Assembly (NCBI GenBank): GCA_020532185.1
Contig: JAJBBH010000101.1
Span: forward strand, 1-49,286
Length of the DNA stretch: 49,286 nucleotides
Direction: 5' to 3'
From: Candidatus Cloacimonadota bacterium
Lineage (GTDB): Bacteria > Cloacimonadota > Cloacimonadia > Cloacimonadales > WRIO01
The notes beneath the pieces are model-generated. The model did no database searches. It was not told where the DNA came from and saw only the letters and a program-made list of their open reading frames with translations. Within the stretch, counting starts at the first letter, position 1. Every line of letters begins with the position of its first letter. The translations under genes were made by a program, and so were the position numbers. This document shows, piece after piece, positions 35,131-44,459 of this stretch.

Positions 35131-37035
35131 ATGAAAGGCCTATCAGTATCAGTTAAAATCATAATTGGTATAGCTTTCGTGGTAATTCTTGTTTTAGGTA
35201 TTTCAAGCTCAATTAATATTTTTTCTGTTAAGACAGAGCAATATGAAATTTTACACAATCGCATCTCGACAACAACAGAAAGATTATCAGTACAAACAGT
35301 TTCTTATGTATGGGATTTTAATGATTTAGATGCAGAACGAACATTAAATTATGAATTCTCAGACAATAGTATAGTAGCAATTGATATTATTGCAAGTGAT
35401 GGTTCTAACTTTTTAACAATCAGGCGCGACGATAGTTGGAATTCTATTAGAAAACAACTGGACGATGACTTTTACAAACACAATTATTCATCAGAGAGTG
35501 CAACTTTAATACATAATAATAATGAGATAGCTACCATAACAGTTTATTACACAGACACTTTTGCTAAACAAGAAATTAAAAAGCAAATATTGAACAGCTT
35601 GTTAGAAATAATAATCCTACTTTTTATTATTATTATTGCACTGATTTATATTGTTAGAATATTAATATCCAAGCCTTTGCATGAGTTATTGGCAAAATTT
35701 GAAGACATATCAAAAGGCGAAGCAGATTTGTCATGCCACATAATTGTAAATAGTCATGACGAAATGGGCAAGCTTGCTTGCAGTTTCAACCGATTTGTCG
35801 AGAAATTACATGCAATTATTCAAAAGGTAGCAATAACTAATAAAATTGTTTTGGATGAAGTACTTTCTTTATCTGAAATATCTAACAATTTAGTAGAAAA
35901 TGCAGATAGTATAAAAATCCAATCTGAAAGTGTCTCTTCATCAGTTAGCGAGATAAGTGCTTATGGATTTTCAATTTCAAACTCCACAAACCTCACATCT
36001 AATGCAGTCAAAAGCAGCACAGAAGTTTCTGACAATATAGCTCTTGATATAAACGAAGTTGCTACTGGCATACAAGCAATTACAAATAATCTCACAGAGA
36101 ATAATAATTTCATCCAGTCTGTTTTTGGCAATATTGAGCAAATCAACACAAATATTGATGGAGTGGTATCAGACGTAAATAATTCTGCTTCTGCGATAGA
36201 AGAGATGAGTGCATCACTATCAGAAATATCTATAAACATGCAAAGAGCTAATAACATCAGTAAAGATGCAGATGGGCAATCAATTAAGACTATGGAAATT
36301 ATGCAAGAACTGCAAAGCTCTGCTCAAGAAATAGGCAAAATTGTCGATGTAATAAATACTATAGCAGATCAAACAAATATGCTTGCTCTAAACGCAACAA
36401 TTGAAGCTGCTTCTGCAGGCGAAGCAGGTAAAGGATTTGCTGTTGTTGCAAATGAAGTAAAAGCACTTGCAAAGCAAACAGGTGATGCAACTGATAGAAT
36501 AGCTCAACAAATTCTTGGTGTTCAACAAAACACGTCAAACGCAGTAGACTCAATGGATCAAATATCCCATACTATTAGACAACTATATGAAATTAGTAGC
36601 AATATAACTCAAAGTGTAGAACAACAAAATATAGCAACAAATGAGATTTCAAGCTCTGTGGCACGAGCAGCAGACAATTCCAAAGCTGTATCGGAATTTG
36701 CAGGCAATATTAGAACCTCAATACAACAGCTGAGTGAAAGCTCTGAAGAAATACTTTCAACAACTATTATTATTAGTACAAAAACAAATCAAGCTGCTAA
36801 TGCAACAAATGATTTCACAAAAACAACCCAAGAAATCAATAAAATGGTGAATGATGTCGATAATATCACTGTTGAAATAAATAATGGGTTAAACGAGATC
36901 TCCTCCAATGTAAACAACCTAAATACCCTATCTGACAACAATTCATTTATCGCAACTACTATGAATGAAAACTCTGAAAAACTAAAATCAAGTATTCAGG
37001 AAATAGATGAAATAATTGGTTCTTTTAAACTCTAA
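35131..37035 (+). CDS. Transmembrane methyl-accepting chemotaxis protein
   Basis: 634 residues. TM1 at about 8-30 (VKIIIGIAFVVILVLGISSS), a small periplasmic sensor domain (about 31-150, with LSVQTVSYVWDFNDLDAE near its start), TM2 at about 153-175, HAMP (LISKPLHELLAKFEDISKG), then the coiled signalling domain with the conserved tip [20 protein letters not shown] and [18 protein letters not shown]. The periplasmic part is too short for double Cache and resembles small four-helix or single-Cache-like sensors of unknown ligand. GGGGG lies before the ATG; 56 bases separate it from the hemerythrin MCP, and a terminator follows, so both form one transcript. Confidence 0.94.
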   Translation: MKGLSVSVKIIIGIAFVVILVLGISSSINIFSVKTEQYEILHNRISTTTERLSVQTVSYVWDFNDLDAERTLNYEFSDNSIVAIDIIASDGSNFLTIRRDDSWNSIRKQLDDDFYKHNYSSESATLIHNNNEIATITVYYTDTFAKQEIKKQILNSLLEIIILLFIIIIALIYIVRILISKPLHELLAKFEDISKGEADLSCHIIVNSHDEMGKLACSFNRFVEKLHAIIQKVAITNKIVLDEVLSLSEISNNLVENADSIKIQSESVSSSVSEISAYGFSISNSTNLTSNAVKSSTEVSDNIALDINEVATGIQAITNNLTENNNFIQSVFGNIEQINTNIDGVVSDVNNSASAIEEMSASLSEISINMQRANNISKDADGQSIKTMEIMQELQSSAQEIGKIVDVINTIADQTNMLALNATIEAASAGEAGKGFAVVANEVKALAKQTGDATDRIAQQILGVQQNTSNAVDSMDQISHTIRQLYEISSNITQSVEQQNIATNEISSSVARAADNSKAVSEFAGNIRTSIQQLSESSEEILSTTIIISTKTNQAANATNDFTKTTQEINKMVNDVDNITVEINNGLNEISSNVNNLNTLSDNNSFIATTMNENSEKLKSSIQEIDEIIGSFKL

Positions 37036-37073
37036 TATATCATTGAACAACAAATTATTAGTAAAAATATTTG

Positions 37074-37100
37074 GGCGAGTTCATTAACTCGCCTTTTTTT
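37074..37100 (+). terminator. Rho-independent terminator of the chemoreceptor operon
   Basis: Stem GGCGAGTT / AACTCGCC (37074-37081 with 37086-37093), loop of four bases, followed by TTTTTTT. It lies 38 bases after the stop at 37035. Confidence 0.9.
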
Positions 37101-37229
37101 ATAATGTAGCATTATTAAACAGAAGAATTATTATATCTAATTATATATTTCAATATTAGCTGCAAACTTATTACTTAATGCCTATTGTTTGAATATAAAA
37201 CAAATTTAACTCAAAGGCTCAACAAATGA

Positions 37230-39461
37230 TTAACCAATTTCTTTGTATTGAGTGTTTTGTAAATCTTGTTTATTAGTGCCACAAATCTTATATATATCGA
37301 CATACCCTTTACCTTTGATTTCAACACCTTTATTTTTTTCAAAGCAAAAATCATCTTTGACAATATTATAGGTTGTTTCAGATACGCTCACTTGCATAGG
37401 CAAACAGTTATTTTCTATTCGACTTGCTGTATTTATTGTATCTCCAAAAATATCATATATATACTTTTTAATGCCGATTATTCCACCCACAACTTTACCA
37501 GTGTGCACACCTATTCTTATACTCCATTGAATATCACTAACTTTATTGCGTTCTTGGATAAAGTTTACAATTTCTAAAGCAGCATTAACAACATTACGTG
37601 CATGATTATCATTCTCTTCTGGTAAGCCACAAACTGCAAGATATGCATCTCCGATTGTCTTTATTCTTTCACATTCATATTTGCCTATAAAATAGTCAAA
37701 CATGGTAAATATTTCATTTAGTTCTTCAATCACAATCTCTGGTTCAAGCTCTGATGTTATTTGTGTAAAATTTACCAAATCTGACAACATAACGGTCACA
37801 TTATCAAAGCTTTGTGGTTTTGTGCTACCTCTTTCTTTTAGTTCTTTGGCAACTTCAAAAGGCAAAATATTCAATAATAGTTTTTCAGATTTATCTTTTT
37901 CTCCATTGATGATTCGATTCGTCTTCCTTTGCTGATTGTACAAAATCATAATAAATAGTGCGATGAACACAGCAAAGAAAAGACATATAATCAAAAAGTT
38001 TCTTAAATATTTGTTTCTCAGCAGCTTCAAGTCGCTAATTTGCTTATCTTTTCTCAATAATTTATTTTCGCTCTCTTTTTTTTCTGTCTCGTATTTCGTT
38101 TGTATCTCGCTAATTTTATTACTTCGTTCCAAATTGTAAAGTGAGTCTTTATAATCAAAATAAACTTTATGGTATTTGTAAGCTTGCTCAAAATCTCCTT
38201 TTTCTTCAAATATTTTTACTATCAAACCATAATTTATTAAAGCTTGGCGATAGTTACTTGTATTCTTAATCACTCCATCTGCATGTAATGAATATTCTAT
38301 TGCTTTATCGTAATCTTTTTGAATTCTATAATAGTTTGCATAATTTACAAGGCTGGAAGCAAGCCCCATCTTATTATCATAATGTTCATAAATACTATAT
38401 GCTTCGTCTAAGTGCTTTTTTGCTTGAGAAAATTCTTCTAATGATATATAAACCAAAGCAATATTATTGTGAGTTGATGCACTACTTAGCACATCATTTG
38501 CTATTTTTTTTAATTCCAAAGATTTTAAATAATATTTTAATGCTTGTTGATAATCTTTTCTTTTTTTATATATTATTGCAACATTATTATATGAAGAAGC
38601 AAGCCTACTCTCAAAATTATTATAACCGTTTACAGTTTCCTTTATATCTAATGCTTTGTGATAATAATTCAGTGCCATATCATAGTCTTGCATACTAAAA
38701 TAAACAGCACCAATATTATTATAACAGCTGCTGATCCAGATTTCATTATTGGCTTGTTCTGCAATACTTAGAGCTAAGAAATGGTTTTCAATACTACTAT
38801 CAAACTGGTTCATTTGCATGTATATATTACCTGCCACAGAATAAGCTTGGATTGTATCTTCATATTTTTTAAGTTCCAAACTCACCTTTAAAGCTTGTTT
38901 AGAATATTTTAAAGCCTTATCATAACTACCTAAGTCCAGATTCACGATTGATATTTTTGAATATTGACTGATTAAAAGTTCTTTATTATTTGTTTTTTTT
39001 GCTTGTTCTAATGCTTCAAGATATAATGATAAAGCCTCATTTTTTTTATTTGTGTAGTTCAAATTATCTGCCATAACTTCATAAGCCATAGATAAAACTG
39101 AGTGATTTTGGGATTGATTCAATAAGGCTTTTATTTTATTTATTTCAACTTCAGTGCGATTAAAATACTTCTTTTTGATTAGATAGTCAGCATACAGGCT
39201 GAGCTGCTGTAGTTCTATATCAACACCTTTAATATCTTGTTTTTTCTCATTTAATAAATCCAAGAGATTAAAGAAGTTAACTGAATCTTGAGTAGCAATT
39301 TCTCGTGCATAAGACACAATTTTTTGTACTTGTACTTGTGCTTTATACTGACTCAAAGAATTGACAAAATCTTCATAATTAGCATGCACAGCCCATATTC
39401 TTAAAGGATACAAGCTAAAAAATAATAATAATATAATTAGTGTATTTTTTAATTTATTCAT
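37230..39461 (-). CDS. TPR-repeat class III adenylate cyclase
   Basis: 743 residues. An N-terminal signal/anchor (8-24) is followed by about nine TPR units (about 100-440), a coiled coil (about 450-485), a transmembrane helix (about 487-508) and a class III cyclase domain (about 545-735). Metal aspartates are in VMLSDLVNFT and TIGDAYLAV. Purine-selecting residues are lysine in RIKTIGD and aspartate in YDIFGDTIN, the pattern for ATP rather than GTP, so cAMP is the likely product. The TPR array would face the periplasm, making it the likely input module. GAGG lies before the ATG. No CRP-type regulator is visible nearby. Confidence 0.9.
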   Translation of the reverse strand: MNKLKNTLIILLLFFSLYPLRIWAVHANYEDFVNSLSQYKAQVQVQKIVSYAREIATQDSVNFFNLLDLLNEKKQDIKGVDIELQQLSLYADYLIKKKYFNRTEVEINKIKALLNQSQNHSVLSMAYEVMADNLNYTNKKNEALSLYLEALEQAKKTNNKELLISQYSKISIVNLDLGSYDKALKYSKQALKVSLELKKYEDTIQAYSVAGNIYMQMNQFDSSIENHFLALSIAEQANNEIWISSCYNNIGAVYFSMQDYDMALNYYHKALDIKETVNGYNNFESRLASSYNNVAIIYKKRKDYQQALKYYLKSLELKKIANDVLSSASTHNNIALVYISLEEFSQAKKHLDEAYSIYEHYDNKMGLASSLVNYANYYRIQKDYDKAIEYSLHADGVIKNTSNYRQALINYGLIVKIFEEKGDFEQAYKYHKVYFDYKDSLYNLERSNKISEIQTKYETEKKESENKLLRKDKQISDLKLLRNKYLRNFLIICLFFAVFIALFIMILYNQQRKTNRIINGEKDKSEKLLLNILPFEVAKELKERGSTKPQSFDNVTVMLSDLVNFTQITSELEPEIVIEELNEIFTMFDYFIGKYECERIKTIGDAYLAVCGLPEENDNHARNVVNAALEIVNFIQERNKVSDIQWSIRIGVHTGKVVGGIIGIKKYIYDIFGDTINTASRIENNCLPMQVSVSETTYNIVKDDFCFEKNKGVEIKGKGYVDIYKICGTNKQDLQNTQYKEIG

Positions 39462-39683
39462 AAATCCTCAATTAACAAAACATTTAAAAACAATAATAAG
39501 TCAAGCAAAAAACAACAATTATTATATATATTTCAAATTTGATCATTACATATAGCAAATATGCGTCTATAAACACTTCTTTTTTGCTTTATATAGACTC
39601 TCATCCATGCTTTATATGATAGATAATGAAGATAAAAACTGAACAAAATCAGGAGATTAAAAACAAATAATATAATTATTTTC

Positions 39684-39716
39684 AAAAAATATTAGCCCCT
39701 CATACAGGGGCTAATA
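39684..39716 (-). terminator. Rho-independent terminator after the beta-propeller gene
   Basis: Minus strand: stem TATTAGCCCC / GGGGCTAATA (10 bp, 39707-39716 with 39690-39699), loop of seven, followed by TTTTTT. It lies 17 bases after the stop at 39733 and ends the btuD-btuB-propeller transcript. Confidence 0.92.
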
Positions 39717-39732
39717 TATATATTCTTTCCAT

Positions 39733-40971
39733 CTACCTCATAAGGATAATTCTTTTTGCTGATCTAACACCATCTTGTGTTTTTGCCAAGACATAATAAA
39801 TACCTGCAGAGCATCTTTGCTGATACATATCTCTACCATCCCAATAATCTGACTGCAATACTTTAACCTTTTCGCCTTTTACATTATAGATTACAAGTTC
39901 CTCAACTTGATGCTTTTTTGTATTTATATTAATTTTTGTTGTGAAAGGGTTTGGATACACTTCTATCAGGCTCTCTTTCACTGCGACTATATCATTGTAG
40001 GACTGTGGGTTCTCAATAATTGCTAAATCAATAGCACCAACACCAACAGCATAATCATATATTTCATCATCGCCTATTCCAATATGTAACAAATGTGAAT
40101 TTGAGAACCAGTCGCCTGTTTTCAAAACAAGTTTTTCTCCATTCAAAAACAATATTTTACTTCCTCCGTTAAAGCTTGGATTAGTGCTCGAGTTGATAAT
40201 TTCGTGTGTATTAACATTGTAAACATAAAAGCCTAAGCCCATACCATCTGCAAGATAAACATTTTGTTCTGGTGACTCGATAATAGAGTTTGGACAACCT
40301 CCAATCTCGATAGCACCAACTATTTCTTTGCTGCTTGGACTAATCAGCTGTACAATTCCCTCAACATCAAAATAGTTGCCTGTACACATTAAATGAATTA
40401 ACCCATCAGAAGCCAGAATCATAGCTTGTGGATTAATAGAAGTTGGAATATCATAAGTCTTTTCAAATGTAATCAGATCAAAAACCGACATATAGCCTTG
40501 ATTATAGTTTGGATATTCAAAGCCTGTATTTGCCACAAAAAGCTCATTGCCAACAATTAACATACCTTCTGGGCTTATACCAGAATAAGCTGCATTGATC
40601 TCATTATTTATCGCATTGATTCGATAAATATTGCCACTCATCATACCACTAACATAAAAATAATTATCTTTTTTAATTATACTCCATGGGCTTGATGAGC
40701 TTGGCAACTGCACAGTTTGCAAAATATTACCATTACTCGTGTCAATTTTCTGGATATTATTATCACCAGAGTTGACAAGCCAAAGCTCGTCATCGACGTA
40801 ATAAACTTGATTGCCATATAAGCCTGTTTGTGCAAAATTGTTAATTGTTGTTTGTGCTGTTAAATCTACCAAAGACAAAGTCTCGCTGCCAGAATTGAGA
40901 ACTATCACCTCATGTGCAGCAACAATTACAAACATCAATGCAAATGTAATTAAGATTAATATCTTTTTCAT
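39733..40971 (-). CDS. BtuG-like seven-bladed beta-propeller surface protein with C-terminal sorting domain
   Basis: 412 residues. Signal peptide (ends FVIVAAHE), then seven YVTN/YncE-like blades at about 20-325, each with a 'xxYVxxxGxxxIxxID' core: EVIVLNSGSETLSLVDL, DELWLVNSGDNNIQKID, YFYVSGMMSGNIYRIN, ELFVANTGFEYPNYNQGYM, LIHLMCTGNYFDVEGIV, VYLADGMGLGFYVYNV and LVLKTGDWFSNSHLLHI. The order and the 'NP..+ .D..G.. ...G.Y' pattern (NPQAMILASDGLIHLMCTG) resemble BtuG, the Bacteroides surface protein that captures cobalamin for BtuB. Here, instead of a lipid anchor, a sorting domain (VYPNPF, VIYNVKGEKV, SAGIYYVLAK) ends the protein. It lies 42 bases downstream of the btuB-like gene. B12 binding is inferred from context. 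Confidence 0.8.
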   Translation of the reverse strand: MKKILILITFALMFVIVAAHEVIVLNSGSETLSLVDLTAQTTINNFAQTGLYGNQVYYVDDELWLVNSGDNNIQKIDTSNGNILQTVQLPSSSSPWSIIKKDNYFYVSGMMSGNIYRINAINNEINAAYSGISPEGMLIVGNELFVANTGFEYPNYNQGYMSVFDLITFEKTYDIPTSINPQAMILASDGLIHLMCTGNYFDVEGIVQLISPSSKEIVGAIEIGGCPNSIIESPEQNVYLADGMGLGFYVYNVNTHEIINSSTNPSFNGGSKILFLNGEKLVLKTGDWFSNSHLLHIGIGDDEIYDYAVGVGAIDLAIIENPQSYNDIVAVKESLIEVYPNPFTTKININTKKHQVEELVIYNVKGEKVKVLQSDYWDGRDMYQQRCSAGIYYVLAKTQDGVRSAKRIILMR

Positions 40972-41013
40972 TTTCTTTCTCCATTTTTCTTTTTTATTTT
41001 TGATCGATCATTT

Positions 41014-43140
41014 TCAAAATTTCTTCTCAATATTAAGAGTTGCTTGCCAATAAAAACCTGGTTCTGGGATATAATCATATATTTCATATTTTTCATTAAA
41101 GATATTGTATAAGGATGATATCAGCTTTAAATCAAAGCTTTTATACTTAAAAACATAAGCTGTATGGCTGTTTGCTTTTTTATATGAGGCTAAGGGCAAT
41201 TTCAATTGATCACGTGTCGAATACTGCTTCCCTATAGCTTGATATTCAAAGTTTTGGCTAAAATTTAAATAAGAAAAAACATAGCCTGCAATAATCTGAT
41301 AATCTGGAGTATAGATTAGTTTTTTATTATAAAAATCGCTATGTGAACCATCTTCTTGCAAACTCTTATCTTTCGCAATTGTACGGGTATATGACAATTT
41401 AAATGTATTATAACTCAGAAAGTCATACTTTATATTAGTCTCATAATTTTGTATTCGTGCTTTTGCAATATTTGACGGCTTCCACGCATTCAACGATCTA
41501 AACCAATGTATTAAGTTTTTTGTATCATTTTGCCAAAAAGCTTGTTCAATACGTGGATTATCACCAACAACAATACCCAAGCGATAGCCCTTTGATTTTT
41601 CTGGCTGCAGATCAGGATTGCCAATAGTTTGTGAGTCGCCTTTCCAATACAAATCATAAAAAGAGGGCAAAGAGAATGAAGTACCATAATTATAATAAAA
41701 TTCCACAGGTATAAAAGCATAATAATTCACGCTTTGTTCAAAGCGCCATGAAGCATTATTCTTAAACTTTTTAGTGTAATCAGTTCGAATAGAAGCACTT
41801 GTATTTATATCAAATAAATTATATGAAAACTCTTTAAAAAGGCTCGAATATGCTGAATAGGTGTCCCGTTTTAAAGTGGGAATACTTGCACTCGGTTTCA
41901 AAACATCGTCTGTTTTGAAGTGTTCATTTTTATATTCAAAACCATTCTTGCTCTCTATACCTGCAAGTTTAAATTTATAAGCAGACTTTGCACCTGAAAT
42001 CTGTTGATAATTCTTGTTATTGGCTCTATACAAAGGTATAGGTGAATCTAAATTTTGATATTTATTATTGTCAATATTGATGTAAACAATATTTTCAGTA
42101 GATTGGCTTTGCATGTTAAATGTGTTTTTGAATGAATATCCTTTAATATAGCTTCCTGCAAAAGCTTGAGCATAATTATAAGTACCTGGCAGATAGTTTT
42201 TATAATCCAGAAAAGAAGTATTATAGCTAAACACATAGTTTTTAATCGTACTGATACCAATGATATTGAATTGCTCTTGAAATTTGCTATTATTCTCTCG
42301 TCGAACATTCTGTTTTAGCTGCCTATTATAAAAGATAAAGTTGTTTTTGGATTCCTGTCTTGAGTAATACAAGTCTATCTGCATCTTTTTATCTAAAAGA
42401 GTTACATTTGCTGCATTTTGTAATGAAGAAAAAGAGCCAAAAGCATTGCTAACTTTTATCTTGCTTTCATTTGCAAATCTTTTACTTCTAATCTTAATCA
42501 AGCCAGCAATTGCACCAGTACCTGCCTCTATTGTAGCATTGTTTTTTATAATTTCAATAGACTCAATATTTTCTTGATTGAGCAAAGATAAATCAATATC
42601 CTGTCCAGCAGAGTTCAAAACCACCCCATCGAGCATGATTATTGTGTGTCGTGCAGAATGTCCTCCAAGACTTATTGTTTTCTTTTCTCCCGTAAGATCT
42701 AAACCCTTTATCTGCACGCCTTGTTGTGTATTAAGCCAGTCAGCTATGCTATTGAGGTTTTTCTTTTCCACACTTTCCAATCTCACAATTTCTTTGTTGC
42801 GAATTTGACTGCTAATTTCTTCTTCTTTTTCAATCACGTGAATAGCATCGAAGAGAATATTTTGTCTTTTTAATACAATTCTTTTCCGCTTAATAAGCGT
42901 TGATTTTGTTAGAGTTTGCGATGCAAAGCCTGTTTTAGAAATAGTATAGTCGCTTGCTTTGTCTTTTGTATTTAATCGAAAATAACCTAATGAATCACTT
43001 AATTGTATGGTATACCCGTCATTTACTATTGCATCTTCAACAGGAATTTTATTGTTATCAATAATCATAATTTTTAATGTTTGGGCATATAAACTTATCA
43101 GCATTAATGTTATTAATAAACACAAAATCTGCTTTTTCAT
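41014..43140 (-). CDS. btuB: TonB-dependent receptor, BtuB-like
   Basis: 708 residues. Signal peptide (1-19), a carboxypeptidase-regulatory-like beta domain (about 20-92; DSLGYFRLNTKDK), a plug domain (about 110-215; SIADWLNTQQGVQIKG, IIMLDGVVLN, IESIEIIKNNATIEAG) and a 22-strand-type barrel ending PEPGFYWQATLNIEKKF with terminal Phe. Substrate is inferred: the BtuD-like ATPase overlaps it by 4 bases upstream, a BtuG-like propeller follows, and a cobalamin-riboswitch-controlled btuFC pair lies 3 kb away. Iron-chelate uptake is the main alternative. The TonB box is not obvious to me. Confidence 0.82.
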   Translation of the reverse strand: MKKQILCLLITLMLISLYAQTLKIMIIDNNKIPVEDAIVNDGYTIQLSDSLGYFRLNTKDKASDYTISKTGFASQTLTKSTLIKRKRIVLKRQNILFDAIHVIEKEEEISSQIRNKEIVRLESVEKKNLNSIADWLNTQQGVQIKGLDLTGEKKTISLGGHSARHTIIMLDGVVLNSAGQDIDLSLLNQENIESIEIIKNNATIEAGTGAIAGLIKIRSKRFANESKIKVSNAFGSFSSLQNAANVTLLDKKMQIDLYYSRQESKNNFIFYNRQLKQNVRRENNSKFQEQFNIIGISTIKNYVFSYNTSFLDYKNYLPGTYNYAQAFAGSYIKGYSFKNTFNMQSQSTENIVYINIDNNKYQNLDSPIPLYRANNKNYQQISGAKSAYKFKLAGIESKNGFEYKNEHFKTDDVLKPSASIPTLKRDTYSAYSSLFKEFSYNLFDINTSASIRTDYTKKFKNNASWRFEQSVNYYAFIPVEFYYNYGTSFSLPSFYDLYWKGDSQTIGNPDLQPEKSKGYRLGIVVGDNPRIEQAFWQNDTKNLIHWFRSLNAWKPSNIAKARIQNYETNIKYDFLSYNTFKLSYTRTIAKDKSLQEDGSHSDFYNKKLIYTPDYQIIAGYVFSYLNFSQNFEYQAIGKQYSTRDQLKLPLASYKKANSHTAYVFKYKSFDLKLISSLYNIFNEKYEIYDYIPEPGFYWQATLNIEKKF

Positions 43141-43931
43141 AAACTACCTTTATTGGAATACAAAAGATTTGGTTTCTTTGTAATAGGGTTTTCTGTTATA
43201 TAAATATCAGCATCATATGCTTTTTTAATTATTTCTGCAGTAATAATATCAGCAGCTTTGCCCTCTGCTAAAAGCTCACCAGATTTCAAAATCACAAGTC
43301 TATCGCTATACTCAATTGATAAGTTGATATTATGTGAGACTATTACTATTGTTTTACCCTGTTTTAGTTGTAATTCGCGTAATAACTGCATTATCTCTAT
43401 CTGATGATTTATGTCTAAAAATGAAAGTGTTTCATCCAGAAATACATATTTTGTATCTTGAGCAAAAGCACGAGCCAACAGCACTCTTTGTTTTTCCCCT
43501 CCACTTAGCTTATTAAAGCTTCTATTGAGTAATTTTTCAACTTTAAATATTTCGCTCATCTTTTGAACAATCTCTATATCTTGACTGCTATACGAACCCC
43601 AATAATCTATCCATGCAAAGCGACCCATCATAATTATTTCTTTTACAGAATAATCGAACTGCATTGAGTTTTCTTGGGGTATATATGCCAAAATCTTAGC
43701 AAATTGTCTTCTTGATAAGCTATGCATATCAACTTCGCTTCCATCATGTTTATACATAACTTGCCCCTCTTGATAGGGAATAATATCCAAAAGTGCCCTC
43801 AAAAGTGTAGATTTACCTGCACCATTAGGTCCCAAAATCGACACTATTTCATTCTCATAAATTTCAAGAGAAATTCTCTTTAAAATGTCATTGTTTTCAA
43901 GTTTTACACTCATTTCATTAATTTTAATCAT
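43137..43931 (-). CDS. btuD: ABC transporter ATPase, BtuD/FepC family
   Basis: 264 residues. Walker A GPNGAGKST near residue 34-42, Q-loop YIPQENSMQFDYSV, signature FNKLSGGEKQRVLLARA and Walker B YVFLDETLSFLDI, where the usual DEPT is DETL, then the switch histidine in IVSHNI. The sequence matches ATPases of cobalamin, haem and ferric-siderophore importers. It would pair with the FecCD-type permease at 46416-47333, although the plus-strand Fe-S genes separate them. The divergent 117-base gap to iscR must hold its promoter; no riboswitch is visible there. Confidence 0.88.
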   Translation of the reverse strand: MIKINEMSVKLENNDILKRISLEIYENEIVSILGPNGAGKSTLLRALLDIIPYQEGQVMYKHDGSEVDMHSLSRRQFAKILAYIPQENSMQFDYSVKEIIMMGRFAWIDYWGSYSSQDIEIVQKMSEIFKVEKLLNRSFNKLSGGEKQRVLLARAFAQDTKYVFLDETLSFLDINHQIEIMQLLRELQLKQGKTIVIVSHNINLSIEYSDRLVILKSGELLAEGKAADIITAEIIKKAYDADIYITENPITKKPNLLYSNKGSL

Positions 43932-44048
43932 TTTTTAATCTTTCATAATCTCCTGTTATATAGTTAAATATAAATTTATTAAAAAAACACTTGCCAAAAA
44001 GCCTTGCTAATTCCTACTAATTTACTATGTTATTAAAAAGGAGGAACA

Positions 44049-44459
44049 ATGCAGATAACATCAAGAACAGAATATTCAGTAAGAGCACTATGTGAATTAT
44101 GCTTACATGACACGCCTCAATCTTTGCGCAAGATTAGCGAAGCTCAGAAATTGCCTATAAAATATTTAGAGCACTTGTTTCGCCAATTAAAACAAAGTGA
44201 TCTTGTATCAAGTGTATCAGGTGCAAAGGGAGGTTATTTTCTCAACAAAGATAGCAAAGAAATTAGTCTTTATGACATTATCGAGGCTGTCGAAGATATA
44301 AACAGCACAACTGAATGCGATAGAATTGAAAACTCCGAATATTGTATAGGCAAGCCTTGTGGTTTTCACCAAGTTTGGCAAGAAATACACTATGACTTAA
44401 AAGACTATTACACAAAAATTAGTCTTGAATATATTTATCAGAAGACAAAGGAGAAATGA
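44049..44459 (+). CDS. iscR: Rrf2/IscR-family transcriptional regulator
   Basis: 136 residues. The winged-helix Rrf2 domain starts MQITSRTEYSVRALCELC, with LRKISEAQKLPIKYLEHLFRQL as helix-turn-helix (two blocks), then SGAKGGYFL. Three cysteines in ECDRIENSEYCIGKPCG (about residues 95-109) are placed to bind a [2Fe-2S] cluster as in IscR. It is the first gene of the Fe-S cassette and likely senses cluster supply and controls its own promoter. AGGAGG is just upstream of the ATG. A candidate promoter is TTGCTA, 16 bases, TATGTT around 44004-44031. Confidence 0.9.
   Translation: MQITSRTEYSVRALCELCLHDTPQSLRKISEAQKLPIKYLEHLFRQLKQSDLVSSVSGAKGGYFLNKDSKEISLYDIIEAVEDINSTTECDRIENSEYCIGKPCGFHQVWQEIHYDLKDYYTKISLEYIYQKTKEK

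Noticed and set aside
43932-44048. Second cobalamin riboswitch upstream of btuD-btuB
   Set aside because: No B12 box or P1 helix found, and the gap is too short for the aptamer.
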